Assembly (NCBI GenBank): GCA_038327195.1
Contig: JBBQKU010000006.1
Span: 105,879 to 169,878 of the forward strand
Length of the DNA: 64,000 nucleotides
Direction of reading: 5' to 3'
Source: UBA4416 sp038327195
GTDB lineage: Bacteria > Bacteroidota > Bacteroidia > B-17B0 > Aurantibacillaceae
Shown in pieces: positions 35,712-43,956 of this stretch; positions within the stretch are counted from its first letter, which is position 1; each line of letters starts with the position of its first letter. The notes under the pieces are model-generated. The model was given only the letters and a program-made list of their open reading frames with translations. It searched no databases and was not told the origin of the DNA. The position numbers and the translations under genes were made by a program.

Positions 35712-36809
35712 ATGAAAAAAATAATAAAAATAACGTTACTTGTAGCCTTTGTCGGACTTGTATTTTGGACATTTTATTTTCTATATGCTAAATCTCAAAA
35801 GCCACCTGAAACTTTTGAAACAACTACAGCTTTTGATACCGTTATCGTAAAAAAAACTGTTGCAACTGGTTCAGTAAGTCCTCGCAAGGAAGTTAACATG
35901 AAATCCCAAGTAAGTGGAATTATTGAAAAATTATATATTGTTGCTGGCCAACAAGTGAAACAAGGCGATGTAATTGCTAAAATAAAAATAATCCCTAACA
36001 TGCTAAATTTAGCAAGTGCTGAAAATAGAGTGAATACAGCACAAATTAATGTTGACAATACCAAATTAGAATACGATAGAAATAAGCAGTTGTTCGACCA
36101 AAGTATTATTTCAAAATCCGATTTTCAAGTTTTTGAATTGAGATTAAAAACAACGCATGAAGAATTAAATGCTTCAAAAAATCAGTTGCAAATTATTCAA
36201 GAAGGTGTTTCAAAATCTTCGGGTTCAACTTCTAATACTTTAGTAAAATCAACGATTACAGGCATGGTGTTAGATGTGCCTGTAAAAGAAGGTGGACAAG
36301 TTATTGAGAGTAATACGTTTAATGAAGGCACTACAATTGCGAATATTGCCAATATGGGAGAAATGATTTTTGATGGAAAATTAGACGAAAGTGAGGTTGG
36401 AAAAGTACTGGAAGGAATGGATATTGTTTTAACAATTGGTGCAATTGATAAGGAAAAATTTAATGCGAAGTTAGAATATATTTCTCCCAAGGGCGTAACA
36501 GAAAATGGTGCTATTCAATTTACGATAAAGGCTACAATTGCAAAAGAAAACAGTTCTTTTTTAAGGGCTGGTTACAGTGCTAATGCCGACATTATTTTAC
36601 AAAAAAAAGAAAACGTTTTGGCAATTTCGGAAAGTGTGCTTCAATTTGAAAAAGAAAAACCATACGTTGAAGTAGAAACAACACCACAAAAATTTGAAAA
36701 ACGTTTTATAAAAACTGGATTATCTGATGGAATAAATATTGAAGTGTTGGATGGATTGAAAAAAACTGATAAAATTAAATTGCCAAAGCTTGCTGTAATT
36801 GAAGGGTAG
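35712..36809 (+). CDS. Periplasmic adaptor (MacA/HlyD family membrane-fusion protein)
   Basis: 365 residues. One N-terminal anchor helix (IIKITLLVAFVGLVFWTFYFLYA) is followed by the biotinyl-lipoyl-like segment (KSQVSGIIEKLYIVAGQQVKQGDVIAKI), a coiled-coil hairpin around residues 95-165, the second half of the lipoyl domain and a beta-barrel part. It would link the MacB-like permeases to an outer-membrane factor, which is not encoded here. 49 bases downstream of the second permease; last gene of the unit. Confidence 0.92.
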   Translation: MKKIIKITLLVAFVGLVFWTFYFLYAKSQKPPETFETTTAFDTVIVKKTVATGSVSPRKEVNMKSQVSGIIEKLYIVAGQQVKQGDVIAKIKIIPNMLNLASAENRVNTAQINVDNTKLEYDRNKQLFDQSIISKSDFQVFELRLKTTHEELNASKNQLQIIQEGVSKSSGSTSNTLVKSTITGMVLDVPVKEGGQVIESNTFNEGTTIANIANMGEMIFDGKLDESEVGKVLEGMDIVLTIGAIDKEKFNAKLEYISPKGVTENGAIQFTIKATIAKENSSFLRAGYSANADIILQKKENVLAISESVLQFEKEKPYVEVETTPQKFEKRFIKTGLSDGINIEVLDGLKKTDKIKLPKLAVIEG

Positions 36810-36829
36810 AACAATCCTGAAGTTTTTAT

Positions 36830-37297
36830 TTAAAATTTTTCTAAATCCTGGTTGGTTAATTTGCAATTAATCCACTCGCCATCTAAAGTTGCATCATATT
36901 TTTTATAAAAATCAATGGCCGTTTTATTCCAATCTAAAACTTGCCATTCCATTCGACGCACTTTTGTTTCTTTTGCAACCTCAATTACTTTATTGAATAA
37001 TAATTTCCCTATACCATTTCCACGTTCGCTTTCTGTAACAATAATATCTTCTAAAAACAAACACTTACCTTTCCATGTGCTGTATTTAAAATAATAAAGA
37101 GCAATTCCAACGACAACAGCATTGTTTTCGGCAACATAAAAATCAAAAATTTTTTCTGATCCAAAACCCCAATTAGTCATCTCTTCAATAGTTACTTCTA
37201 CCTCGTTTGGAGCTTTTTCATAAATGGCTAATTCTTTAACCAAATGAAGTGCGTCTGCAATATCAGTAACCAATCCTTTTCTTATAATGATGCTCAT
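36830..37297 (-). CDS. GNAT family acetyltransferase (diamine N-acetyltransferase-like)
   Basis: 155 residues. The acetyl-CoA loop RGNGIGKLL and the following helix are present; the N-terminal IIRKGLVTDI and the LEDIIVTESERG strand resemble spermidine/diamine acetyltransferases. The motif EWQVLDWNKTAIDFYKKY matches the C-terminal GNAT helix. Substrate uncertain. One base separates it from the next upstream gene (37299), so it belongs to the same minus-strand operon as the small unknown and the ferredoxin-like gene. Confidence 0.88.
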   Translation of the reverse strand: MSIIIRKGLVTDIADALHLVKELAIYEKAPNEVEVTIEEMTNWGFGSEKIFDFYVAENNAVVVGIALYYFKYSTWKGKCLFLEDIIVTESERGNGIGKLLFNKVIEVAKETKVRRMEWQVLDWNKTAIDFYKKYDATLDGEWINCKLTNQDLEKF

Positions 37298-37298
37298 G

Positions 37299-37637
37299 TT
37301 ATTTGGAATATAATTCTTTTAATACAACTTTTTGTAAAATACGTTTAATCATTAACTCTGCTAACACATGTTGTAATGCTGTATCAGGACTTTTAAGGCA
37401 CGCTTGTTTTATTTGTAATTCGGTAATATCAATGCGATATAATAAATTTTTTAAAGCATCTGATAATTCTAACTTTAAAATAGAGTGGTAAAAATCGTCT
37501 TTTAGTTTATTTAAATTATTGGATGTAATGATTGGCATGTACTCCAAAACACCTGACATTTCAAAGTCTTTGTGAGTTTGTGTTTTAAACTTATCAAACA
37601 AACTTGGTTTTTCTAAACCTGTTAAATCAATTTCCAT
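37299..37637 (-). CDS. Small conserved hypothetical protein
   Basis: 112 residues, no recognised domain, no signal peptide or membrane segment. A helical protein with the N-terminus MEIDLTGLEKPSLFD and a charged C-terminal helix (LMIKRILQKVVLKEL). It overlaps the ferredoxin-like gene by 11 bases and is followed by the GNAT gene after 1 base, so it is translated as part of that operon. I cannot assign a function. Confidence 0.6.
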   Translation of the reverse strand: MEIDLTGLEKPSLFDKFKTQTHKDFEMSGVLEYMPIITSNNLNKLKDDFYHSILKLELSDALKNLLYRIDITELQIKQACLKSPDTALQHVLAELMIKRILQKVVLKELYSK

Positions 37638-37947
37638 TTTTTAAAAGTAAACGTTCTACAATAGTTTTATTTACAATATGTGACTCAATAATTTCTTTTA
37701 CATCTTCCATTTTTACACCTACGTAAAAAACACCTTCTGGATAAATTGCGATAGTAGGCCCAAAATTACATATTCCTAAACAGCCAGCTTTTTGAGCTCT
37801 TATTTTTAAAGGTAATTTAAGAGCATTGAGTTGAGTTTTAAATTCAGCAACTAAACTTAGTCCATGGCTATCACCACAACTCATTTTTTCGGTTGAAGGA
37901 CGTTGGTTATTGCAAACAAAAATGTGAATATCAAAAACAGGATCCAT
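37627..37947 (-). CDS. Thioredoxin-like [2Fe-2S] ferredoxin
   Basis: From the ATG at 37947, 106 residues (the ATG at 37971 overlaps a -7 box and is less likely). A cysteine group in FVCNNQRP and SCGDSHG and a second group CLGICNFGPTIAIYPEG match the (2Fe-2S) thioredoxin-like ferredoxins with C-x10-ish-C and C-x3-C spacing. These carry an electron-transfer cluster in the cytoplasm; the partner is not known here. Overlaps the 37299 gene. Confidence 0.8.
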   Translation of the reverse strand: MDPVFDIHIFVCNNQRPSTEKMSCGDSHGLSLVAEFKTQLNALKLPLKIRAQKAGCLGICNFGPTIAIYPEGVFYVGVKMEDVKEIIESHIVNKTIVERLLLKNGN

Positions 37948-37968
37948 GTTTATTATTTTTTTTCTAAA

Positions 37969-37976
37969 CAAAAGTA
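37969..37976 (-). promoter_or_regulatory. -7 box (TACTTTTG) for the ferredoxin operon
   Basis: On the minus strand this reads TACTTTTG, an exact TAnnTTTG, 21 bases upstream of the ATG at 37947. It rules against the ATG at 37971 as the start. Confidence 0.5.
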
Positions 37977-38016
37977 TCTTTTAATTGTAAATAATGTATA
38001 GGTTTATAGTTATATA

Positions 38017-38928
38017 ATGGCAAAAATTTTAATTTCAGGTGGCACAGGGTTAGTTGGCAAAGAACTAACTAAAAGACTTTTATCAGAAGGACATGAAGTT
38101 CGGATTTTGTCTAGAAGTCCAAAACCATCTCATTCAATAAAAGCGTTTTATTGGAATGTTGAAAAAAATGAAATTGATGAAACCGCTTTTGATGGCATAG
38201 AGCATTTTGTACATTTAGCTGGAAGTGGCATTGCAGATTCTCGCTGGACTGATGAGCGAAAAAAAGACATTATTGATTCTCGTGTTAATAGCATGAAATT
38301 GATTACTTCAGTTTTAAAATCAAAAAAAATTACATTAAAATCTTTTGTAGGTGCAAGTGCTGTTGGTATTTATGGAATGAAAACATCAGATAAAATTTAC
38401 AATGAAAGTGATGTTGGCGAAAATGATTTTTTGACAAATAGCTGTTTGCAATGGGAAAAATCATACCACGATATTCAAACACTATCGAATAAAAATTGTA
38501 CTATTAGAATAGCTGTTGTTTTAAGTGCAGATGGTGGAGCTTTAAAACGTTTGTTGCCATTATTTAAGTTAGGTCTTGGTTCAGCTGTGGGCTCTGGAAA
38601 TCAATATATGCCTTGGATTCATTTAGAGGATTTAGTTTCTGTTTTTAACGATGCGTTATTTAATCCAAATTATAAGGGGGTTTATAATGCTGTTTCTTCT
38701 GAAAGCACAACTAATTATTCTTTTTCAAAACAACTTGCAAAAAGTTTGAACAAACCATTTTTTATGCCAAAAGTACCAAGCTTTATGCTCAAATTAGTAT
38801 TTGGCGAAATGGCTGGCGTATTGTTAGAAGGCTCACGAGTTAGTAATCAAAAGCTTATAGACTCTGGATTTAGTTTCAAATATCCTTTGCTCGTAGAGGC
38901 TTTAAAGGAAATTGTGTCTAAAAAATAA
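38017..38928 (+). CDS. SDR-family nucleotide-sugar epimerase-like protein (TIGR01777/DUF1731)
   Basis: 303 residues. An N-terminal Rossmann motif GGTGLVGKEL, a LAGSGIAD strand, VGASAVGIYG (replacing the classical YxxxK), WEK in the active-site helix and a C-terminal DUF1731 part near PSFMLKLVFGEMAGVLLEGSRV are those of the YfcH/TIGR01777 family. In the cytoplasm; physiological reaction unknown. Stand-alone gene between the ferredoxin operon and glmS. Confidence 0.88.
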   Translation: MAKILISGGTGLVGKELTKRLLSEGHEVRILSRSPKPSHSIKAFYWNVEKNEIDETAFDGIEHFVHLAGSGIADSRWTDERKKDIIDSRVNSMKLITSVLKSKKITLKSFVGASAVGIYGMKTSDKIYNESDVGENDFLTNSCLQWEKSYHDIQTLSNKNCTIRIAVVLSADGGALKRLLPLFKLGLGSAVGSGNQYMPWIHLEDLVSVFNDALFNPNYKGVYNAVSSESTTNYSFSKQLAKSLNKPFFMPKVPSFMLKLVFGEMAGVLLEGSRVSNQKLIDSGFSFKYPLLVEALKEIVSKK

Positions 38929-39008
38929 ACCCTCCTTTTATTATGAATTCTTCACAATATTTTAGGGAAAATAGTGTTATATTAGCCTAAGATTTTTAAT
39001 TAATTTTT

Positions 39009-40856
39009 ATGTGTGGAATTGTAGGATATATTGGAAACCGAGAGGCTTTCCCAATTATAATTAAAGGATTACAACGATTAGAATACCGTGGTTATGATAG
39101 CGCTGGCGTTGCTTTATTAAACCCCGAGAAAAAATTAAACGTTTATAAAAAGAAAGGAAAAGTTTCCGATTTACTAGAATTTAGTAAAGGAAAAGATTTA
39201 TCTGGAACCATTGGAATAGGCCATACACGCTGGGCTACACATGGCGAACCAAATGACGTCAACTCACATCCACATTATTCTCAAAGTAAAGACTTAGTTA
39301 TAATACATAATGGAATTATTGAGAATTATGCTGTAATTAAAGAAGGTTTAGAAAAACGCGGACATATATTTTTATCACAAACTGATACTGAAGTACTCAT
39401 TCATTTAATTGAAGATATTCGTCAGCATGAAGTTGGAATGAAATTAGGACATGCTGTTATGGCTGCATTGCAACAAGTAAACGGCGCTTATGCTATCGTA
39501 ATTTTAGATAAAAATGATCCTGATACTTTAATCGCTGCTAAGAAGGGAAGTCCTATGGTTATTGGTGTTGGTAATGATGAATATTTTATCGCGTCTGATG
39601 CTTCACCAATTGTTGAATACACAAAAAATGTTGTTTATATCGAAGATGAACATGTTGCAATTATTAGAAGAGGAGAAGAATTAAAAATTCGCACTATTCG
39701 TGATAAAGAAATTACGCCCTATGTGCAAGAATTAGAAATGGAATTAGAAGCCATTGAAAAAGGTGGATACGACCATTTTATGTTGAAAGAAATTTATGAG
39801 CAACCTCGTTCTATTTTTGACAGTATGCGTGGACGATTAAATTCTTCAACTGGGCATTTAAAAATGGGTGGCATTGAAGAACATGAAACGAAATTTATAA
39901 ACGCTAAGCGAATAATTATAATTGCTTGTGGCACATCATGGCATGCTGGTATGGTTGCCGAATATTTATTTGAAGAGTATGCTCGAATTCCTGTTGAAGT
40001 AGAATATGCTTCTGAATTTAGATACCGTAATCCAATTATTTATCCTGATGATATTGTAATTGCTATTTCGCAAAGTGGTGAAACGGCAGATACTTTAGCA
40101 GCTATTGAACTTGCTAAATCAAGAGGTGCCATCATTTTTGGAGTTTGTAATGTAGTTGGTTCTTCTATTGCTAGAGCTACACATGCAGGTTCTTATACAC
40201 ATGCAGGCCCAGAAATTGGCGTAGCTTCTACAAAAGCATTTACAGCGCAAGTAACCGTGTTAACATTAATGGCATTACATGTTGCAAAAATAAAAGGAAC
40301 ATTAGCAGAAAGTCGTTACCGTCAATTGTTATATGAAATAGAATCTATTCCTAAAAAAGTAGAGGAAGTTTTAAAATTAAATGACTCCATTAAATTAATT
40401 GCCGCTAAGTATAAAGATTGTTCAAACGCATTATATTTAGGAAGAGGTTATTCGTTTCCAGTTGCATTAGAAGGCGCTTTAAAACTAAAAGAAATTTCTT
40501 ATATACATGCTGAAGGTTATCCAGCTGCAGAAATGAAACATGGTCCAATTGCCTTAATAGACGATCAAATGCCGGTTTTTGTAATTGCAACTAAAGGTCC
40601 TAATTATGAAAAAGTAGTTAGTAATATTCAGGAAGTAAAAGCTCGTAAAGGACAAATCATTGCTGTTGTAACATCTGGTGATACAGAAGTGAAAAAAGTT
40701 GCTGATTATGTTATTGAAATTCCTGAAACAGACGAATCCTTAGTGCCATTAGTTTCTGTTATACCTTGGCAATTATTATCTTATCACATTGCAGTAATGC
40801 GTGGTTGTAATGTTGACCAACCGCGTAATTTAGCTAAGAGTGTAACGGTAGAGTAA
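39009..40856 (+). CDS. glmS: Glutamine-fructose-6-phosphate aminotransferase (isomerizing)
   Basis: Makes glucosamine 6-phosphate for peptidoglycan and lipopolysaccharide. 615 residues. The glutaminase domain starts with MCGIVGYIG, Cys2 being the nucleophile after Met removal; TRWATHGEPN and HNGIIENY follow. Two SIS sugar-binding domains hold CGTSWHAG, SQSGETADT and SKAFTAQ; the C-terminus KSVTVE is canonical. No glmS ribozyme is seen in the 80-base upstream gap. A strong hairpin terminator follows. Confidence 0.97.
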   Translation: MCGIVGYIGNREAFPIIIKGLQRLEYRGYDSAGVALLNPEKKLNVYKKKGKVSDLLEFSKGKDLSGTIGIGHTRWATHGEPNDVNSHPHYSQSKDLVIIHNGIIENYAVIKEGLEKRGHIFLSQTDTEVLIHLIEDIRQHEVGMKLGHAVMAALQQVNGAYAIVILDKNDPDTLIAAKKGSPMVIGVGNDEYFIASDASPIVEYTKNVVYIEDEHVAIIRRGEELKIRTIRDKEITPYVQELEMELEAIEKGGYDHFMLKEIYEQPRSIFDSMRGRLNSSTGHLKMGGIEEHETKFINAKRIIIIACGTSWHAGMVAEYLFEEYARIPVEVEYASEFRYRNPIIYPDDIVIAISQSGETADTLAAIELAKSRGAIIFGVCNVVGSSIARATHAGSYTHAGPEIGVASTKAFTAQVTVLTLMALHVAKIKGTLAESRYRQLLYEIESIPKKVEEVLKLNDSIKLIAAKYKDCSNALYLGRGYSFPVALEGALKLKEISYIHAEGYPAAEMKHGPIALIDDQMPVFVIATKGPNYEKVVSNIQEVKARKGQIIAVVTSGDTEVKKVADYVIEIPETDESLVPLVSVIPWQLLSYHIAVMRGCNVDQPRNLAKSVTVE

Positions 40857-40885
40857 TAAAATTTCTATGCAGTATTTTAAATAAT

Positions 40886-40923
40886 AAAGAAAGCCCTCAC
40901 AAATTAATGTGAGGGCTTTCTTT
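40886..40923 (+). terminator. Terminator after glmS
   Basis: Perfect inverted repeat with arms AAAGAAAGCCCTCAC and complement GTGAGGGCTTTCTTT around a short AT loop, 30 bases after the glmS stop. Confidence 0.9.
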
Positions 40924-40934
40924 ATTTGTTTTAA

Positions 40935-41108
40935 ATTATACCTTAGTCCTCTAAATCCTTGGAAAAAGGTATTAGCTCCACCTCTAAAATAAATATCCCT
41001 TCCTACACCTGCTATTCATGGACTACTTCCGTTATATGAAACTCCTTCCGAATATGGCTCAGCAGTACTTGAATAATTCAATACTAGATTTATTGAAAAA
41101 GTATACAT
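40935..41108 (-). pseudogene. Degenerate C-terminal fragment of an unknown protein
   Basis: On the minus strand an almost open frame runs from an ATG at 41108 to about 40935. It reads like a real Gly/Ser/Tyr/Arg-rich secreted segment (ending RGGANTFFQGFRGLRYN) with one in-frame TGA at 41016-41018. A TGA also lies just upstream of the ATG, beside the terminator of the collagen-like gene. RGG plus a closing GFR recalls formylglycine-generating/sulfatase-modifying domains, but this is weak. It looks like the broken remainder of a surface-protein gene. Confidence 0.35.
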
Positions 41109-41122
41109 TTTACCTCAAACAA

Positions 41123-41160
41123 AAAAAAGAGAGGCCACCTCTAAAGGTTGCCTCTCTTTC
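41123..41160 (-). terminator. Terminator of the collagen-like gene
   Basis: Stem AAAGAGAGGC/GCCTCTCTTT, followed on the minus strand by a T-run, about 29 bases beyond the stop of the 41189 gene. Confidence 0.8.
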
Positions 41161-41188
41161 AAATGATATTACAAGTAACAATATCTGG

Positions 41189-42613
41189 TTAATACCCAGG
41201 TAAAACTATCCATTTAGCTTCCATACCACCACCTATTGGTTGGAAAAATGTTGCTGTAGCCACACAAGCACTTACAGAAAAGGTATATGTGTAAGCACCA
41301 CCACAACCACCAGAATTAACAGTGATAACATTACCTGCAGCACTTACGGTACAGCCGGTAGCTGCCGATGACATAATTGAAACAGCTCCTGTGTTAGTAA
41401 TCCACAAGATAACACCAGCAGAACCGCCACAGTTTGGTGAAAAATTTGCCATTACCATAGCACCTTGACCAGCACCATTGCAAATTATGAAGGATGTACT
41501 GTTAAAACTTTCCAGAATTAGTGTCTTTCTTGAAGCTGCAGCACTTCCAGGTCCAATACCAACAGTTCCGTTTACATCTAACTTATAATCCGGTGCGCTT
41601 GTTCCAATACCTATGTTGCCACCATTATTAAAAACATTACTACTGTTAGTTACCCAGCTAATTCCATTCCAATAAGGAGTATTACCTGCAACTGCGCCAG
41701 AAGTTAATAAACCAGCAGGACCTGTTGCACCAGTTAAACCAGTAGCGCCAGCAGGACCCGTTGCGCCAGTTAAACCCGTTGCTCCTGTTAATCCGGTAGC
41801 ACCAGCAGGACCCGTTGCACCAGTTAAACCAGTTGCTCCTGTTAAGCCAGTTGCACCAGTTAAACCAGTTGCCCCTGTTAAGCCAGTTGCTCCTGTTAAT
41901 CCGGTAGCACCAGCAGGACCCGTTGCACCAGTTAAACCAGTAGAACCTGTTAAACCAGTAGCACCTGTTAATCCAGTAGCACCAGCAGGTCCCGTTGCGC
42001 CAGTTAAACCAGTAGCACCTGTTAAGCCAGTTGCTCCTGTTAATCCGGTAGCTCCTGTTAATCCGGTAGCTCCCGTTGGACCTGTAGGGCCCGCAGGGCC
42101 TGTTAAACCAGTAGCACCAGTTAAGCCAGTTGCTCCTGTTAATCCGGTAGCTCCCGTTGGACCTGTAGGACCCGCAGGGCCTGTTAAACCAGTAGCACCA
42201 GTTGGGCCTGGAGTTCCATTAGCTGAAAATAAAGAGTAAGGTACACTCATTAATTCGTTTGTTCCAGCAATCGTGTAGGCTGTTCCACCTAATGGATCAG
42301 TTTCTGTTTTAATAAAGTAAGGTCCTGCTCCCCAATTGATTGAAGAAAACGCTCCAGATACAACTGTTCCGGCGCCAATGCTTAAACTTACTAAACCATT
42401 AGCATTGGTTGTTGCTGTTTGTGTTTCTACATACACTGCAGTACCTGTTGACGAACCTTGTAAAATACTAATTTGCATCCCTACTGGTGCGCTTGTAATA
42501 AGTGCATTACTTGTACTGCGTAATACAGCTTGGTAACTCATTTTTTGAGGTGATTGAGCATATACATTTACTGTAAATACTAAAGCAGCTACTATGGTAT
42601 AAATTTTTTTCAT
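41189..42613 (-). CDS. Secreted collagen-like (Gly-X-Thr repeat) surface protein
   Basis: 474 residues. Signal peptide MKKIYTIVAALVFTVNVYAQ (20). Residues 21-132 are a domain seen at the N-terminus of many Bacteroidota surface proteins (MSYQAVLRSTSNAL, INWGAGPYFIKTETDP, LMSVPYSLFSANG). Residues 133-303 are 57 Gly-X-Y triplets, mostly GAT/GLT with GPA and GPT inserts. The C-terminal 170 residues contain NIGIGTSAPDYKLDVNG, common in tail-fibre or adhesin-like proteins, and end WIVLPGY. A trimeric collagen-like stalk is likely. No T9SS sorting domain is apparent. It sits 5 bases beyond a T9SS-sorted protein gene. Confidence 0.85.
   Translation of the reverse strand: MKKIYTIVAALVFTVNVYAQSPQKMSYQAVLRSTSNALITSAPVGMQISILQGSSTGTAVYVETQTATTNANGLVSLSIGAGTVVSGAFSSINWGAGPYFIKTETDPLGGTAYTIAGTNELMSVPYSLFSANGTPGPTGATGLTGPAGPTGPTGATGLTGATGLTGATGLTGPAGPTGPTGATGLTGATGLTGATGLTGATGLTGATGPAGATGLTGATGLTGSTGLTGATGPAGATGLTGATGLTGATGLTGATGLTGATGLTGATGPAGATGLTGATGLTGATGPAGATGLTGATGPAGLLTSGAVAGNTPYWNGISWVTNSSNVFNNGGNIGIGTSAPDYKLDVNGTVGIGPGSAAASRKTLILESFNSTSFIICNGAGQGAMVMANFSPNCGGSAGVILWITNTGAVSIMSSAATGCTVSAAGNVITVNSGGCGGAYTYTFSVSACVATATFFQPIGGGMEAKWIVLPGY
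41705..42217 (-). repeat. Tandem repeat encoding collagen-like Gly-X-Y triplets
   Basis: Imperfect direct repeats with an 18-base core unit (two codon triplets, GAT-GLT) encoding 57 Gly-X-Y triplets. Threonine fills most Y positions and proline is limited to GPA/GPT groups. Copy-number change by slippage or recombination is likely. Confidence 0.95.
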
Positions 42614-42618
42614 TGATT

Positions 42619-43101
42619 TTAGTTTTTAATTAATTTAAATGTTTTAATTTCTTGATTATTTCTAATTACTTTTAAAAAATAAGTAGCGCTCGCATAATGT
42701 TCCATCTTAATAGTTGTGATGTTGGCTGCTACGGCATTACTTTCTAAAAGCTTCCCATTAACGTCCATAAGTTGATATGACGTTTCGTTATCGAAGTTGT
42801 CGACATTAAGCTTAAGAGCATCAATTGTTGGATTTGGATAAACTGCTACATTTAAATTTATGCCAGCTTCAGCCAAACCTGTGTTGATTGAAATTTCGTA
42901 AGGTTGTTGTACGCCTTGAGATAATGAACCATTAGTTCCACTAATCGTCGTGTACACAATTTGCCCAACAGAATAAGCAATAGAGCCTCCACTACCTGTT
43001 GCATCTCCGCCTGAAGCGGTTGTGGATTGTTGAGCGTATCCTGCTGAGAGGCCTGCGCCAAACAAGAGTAATGCACTCAACGTTACATTTTTGTTTTTCA
43101 T
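42619..43101 (-). CDS. Short T9SS-sorted secreted protein
   Basis: 160 residues. Signal peptide through AGYAQQ (about residue 24); a short domain with SGGSIAYSVGQIVYTT and a VQQPYEI junction, a form widespread in Bacteroidota; then a type A T9SS sorting domain from residue 85 (NVAVYPNPTIDALKLNV ... IKTFKLIKN). After export by T9SS the CTD is removed and the rest remains at the cell surface or is released. It precedes the collagen-like gene by 5 bases, so the two are likely one transcript. Confidence 0.82.
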   Translation of the reverse strand: MKNKNVTLSALLLFGAGLSAGYAQQSTTASGGDATGSGGSIAYSVGQIVYTTISGTNGSLSQGVQQPYEISINTGLAEAGINLNVAVYPNPTIDALKLNVDNFDNETSYQLMDVNGKLLESNAVAANITTIKMEHYASATYFLKVIRNNQEIKTFKLIKN

Positions 43102-43281
43102 TATTTTGTGTCAGTGATTATCGTGATGACGCCGCACTTTTTATTGTTTCAATGTATATCAAAACATACACATATACGTTTGATTTCTGAAATTCAAACA
43201 TATTAATAATAAGATAATAAAATTCTGAAATGGGGTAGATAACCAAAGTTTGTATGTGAATGACACATACATCTTTTTAAT

Positions 43282-43956
43282 TTACAGTTTAACTTGATTT
43301 CCTCTAGAAACAGGAATCTCTAAATCGTAAATAAAAACGCTCTTCGAATTGCTTTTGGTGATTTTAGTAATGTTAACTATATAGGAACGATGCGTGCGAT
43401 GAAATAATTCCTCAGGTGTATTTTCTTTAAACCATTCTAATGTATTACGCAAGGTGTATTTTTTATTTTCCGTAAAAATATGAATGTAATTGTCGTCGCT
43501 TTGTACATACAAAATATCATCTACCAATAATTTAATAGTATCGTAACTATCTTTAAACAGTAAATAACGTTCTGTTTCTTTCTCACTATTTGCTTCTGCT
43601 AAACGCACCGCCGCATATACGTCCATTTGTTTAAATGGCTTTGTAATGTATCCAGCTGGTTTAGTATTTAATGCTAGTTTAATAATTTCTTTATCCGAAT
43701 GAGCTGTAATAAATATAAATGGAATTTTGAATGATTGATTAATTTGTTCAGCAATTTCTATTCCCTCTCTTTCGCTTTTCATTCTAATGTCCAACAAAAT
43801 AACCTGAGGTTCAAACTCTTCAATTACTTTATATGCTTGTGTTTTATGATGAGCCAATTTAATGTTTTGATAACCTAAAGAAATCAGTTCATCTTTTAAA
43901 AACTCCGCAATTAAAACTTCGTCATCTACAATTAATATTTTAAAATCATTTTTCAT
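43282..43956 (-). CDS. LytTR-type response regulator
   Basis: 224 residues from the ATG at 43956 (an upstream ATG at 43995 lies deeper inside the kinase gene and gives an atypical N-terminus). The receiver domain has D11-D12, phosphoacceptor D56 (VILLDIRM) and K106 (GYITKPF). The C-terminal LytTR DNA-binding domain starts about residue 130 (ILYVQSDDNYIHIFT) and ends SRGNQVKL. Start overlaps the sensor kinase stop by 11 bases; its kinase is therefore the neighbour. Target genes unknown. Confidence 0.9.
   Translation of the reverse strand: MKNDFKILIVDDEVLIAEFLKDELISLGYQNIKLAHHKTQAYKVIEEFEPQVILLDIRMKSEREGIEIAEQINQSFKIPFIFITAHSDKEIIKLALNTKPAGYITKPFKQMDVYAAVRLAEANSEKETERYLLFKDSYDTIKLLVDDILYVQSDDNYIHIFTENKKYTLRNTLEWFKENTPEELFHRTHRSYIVNITKITKSNSKSVFIYDLEIPVSRGNQVKL

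Larger units (their letters stand above)
40857..41188. other. 332-base gap: glmS terminator, degenerate coding fragment, minus-strand terminator
   Basis: Contains the glmS terminator (40886-40923), a degenerate minus-strand reading frame (40935-41108, described separately) and the terminator of the collagen-like gene (41123-41160). No intact gene. Confidence 0.7.

Noticed and set aside
41016..41018. Internal TGA in the 40935 fragment as possible stop-codon recoding
   Set aside because: TGA ends the sensor kinase gene (43946-43948), and the only tRNA-Trp seen has anticodon CCA; a broken gene is simpler.
41705..42217. Regular repeats that could suggest a CRISPR array
   Set aside because: Repeats are contiguous without unique spacers, keep a coding frame and encode Gly-X-Y triplets in a gene with a signal peptide; no cas genes nearby.
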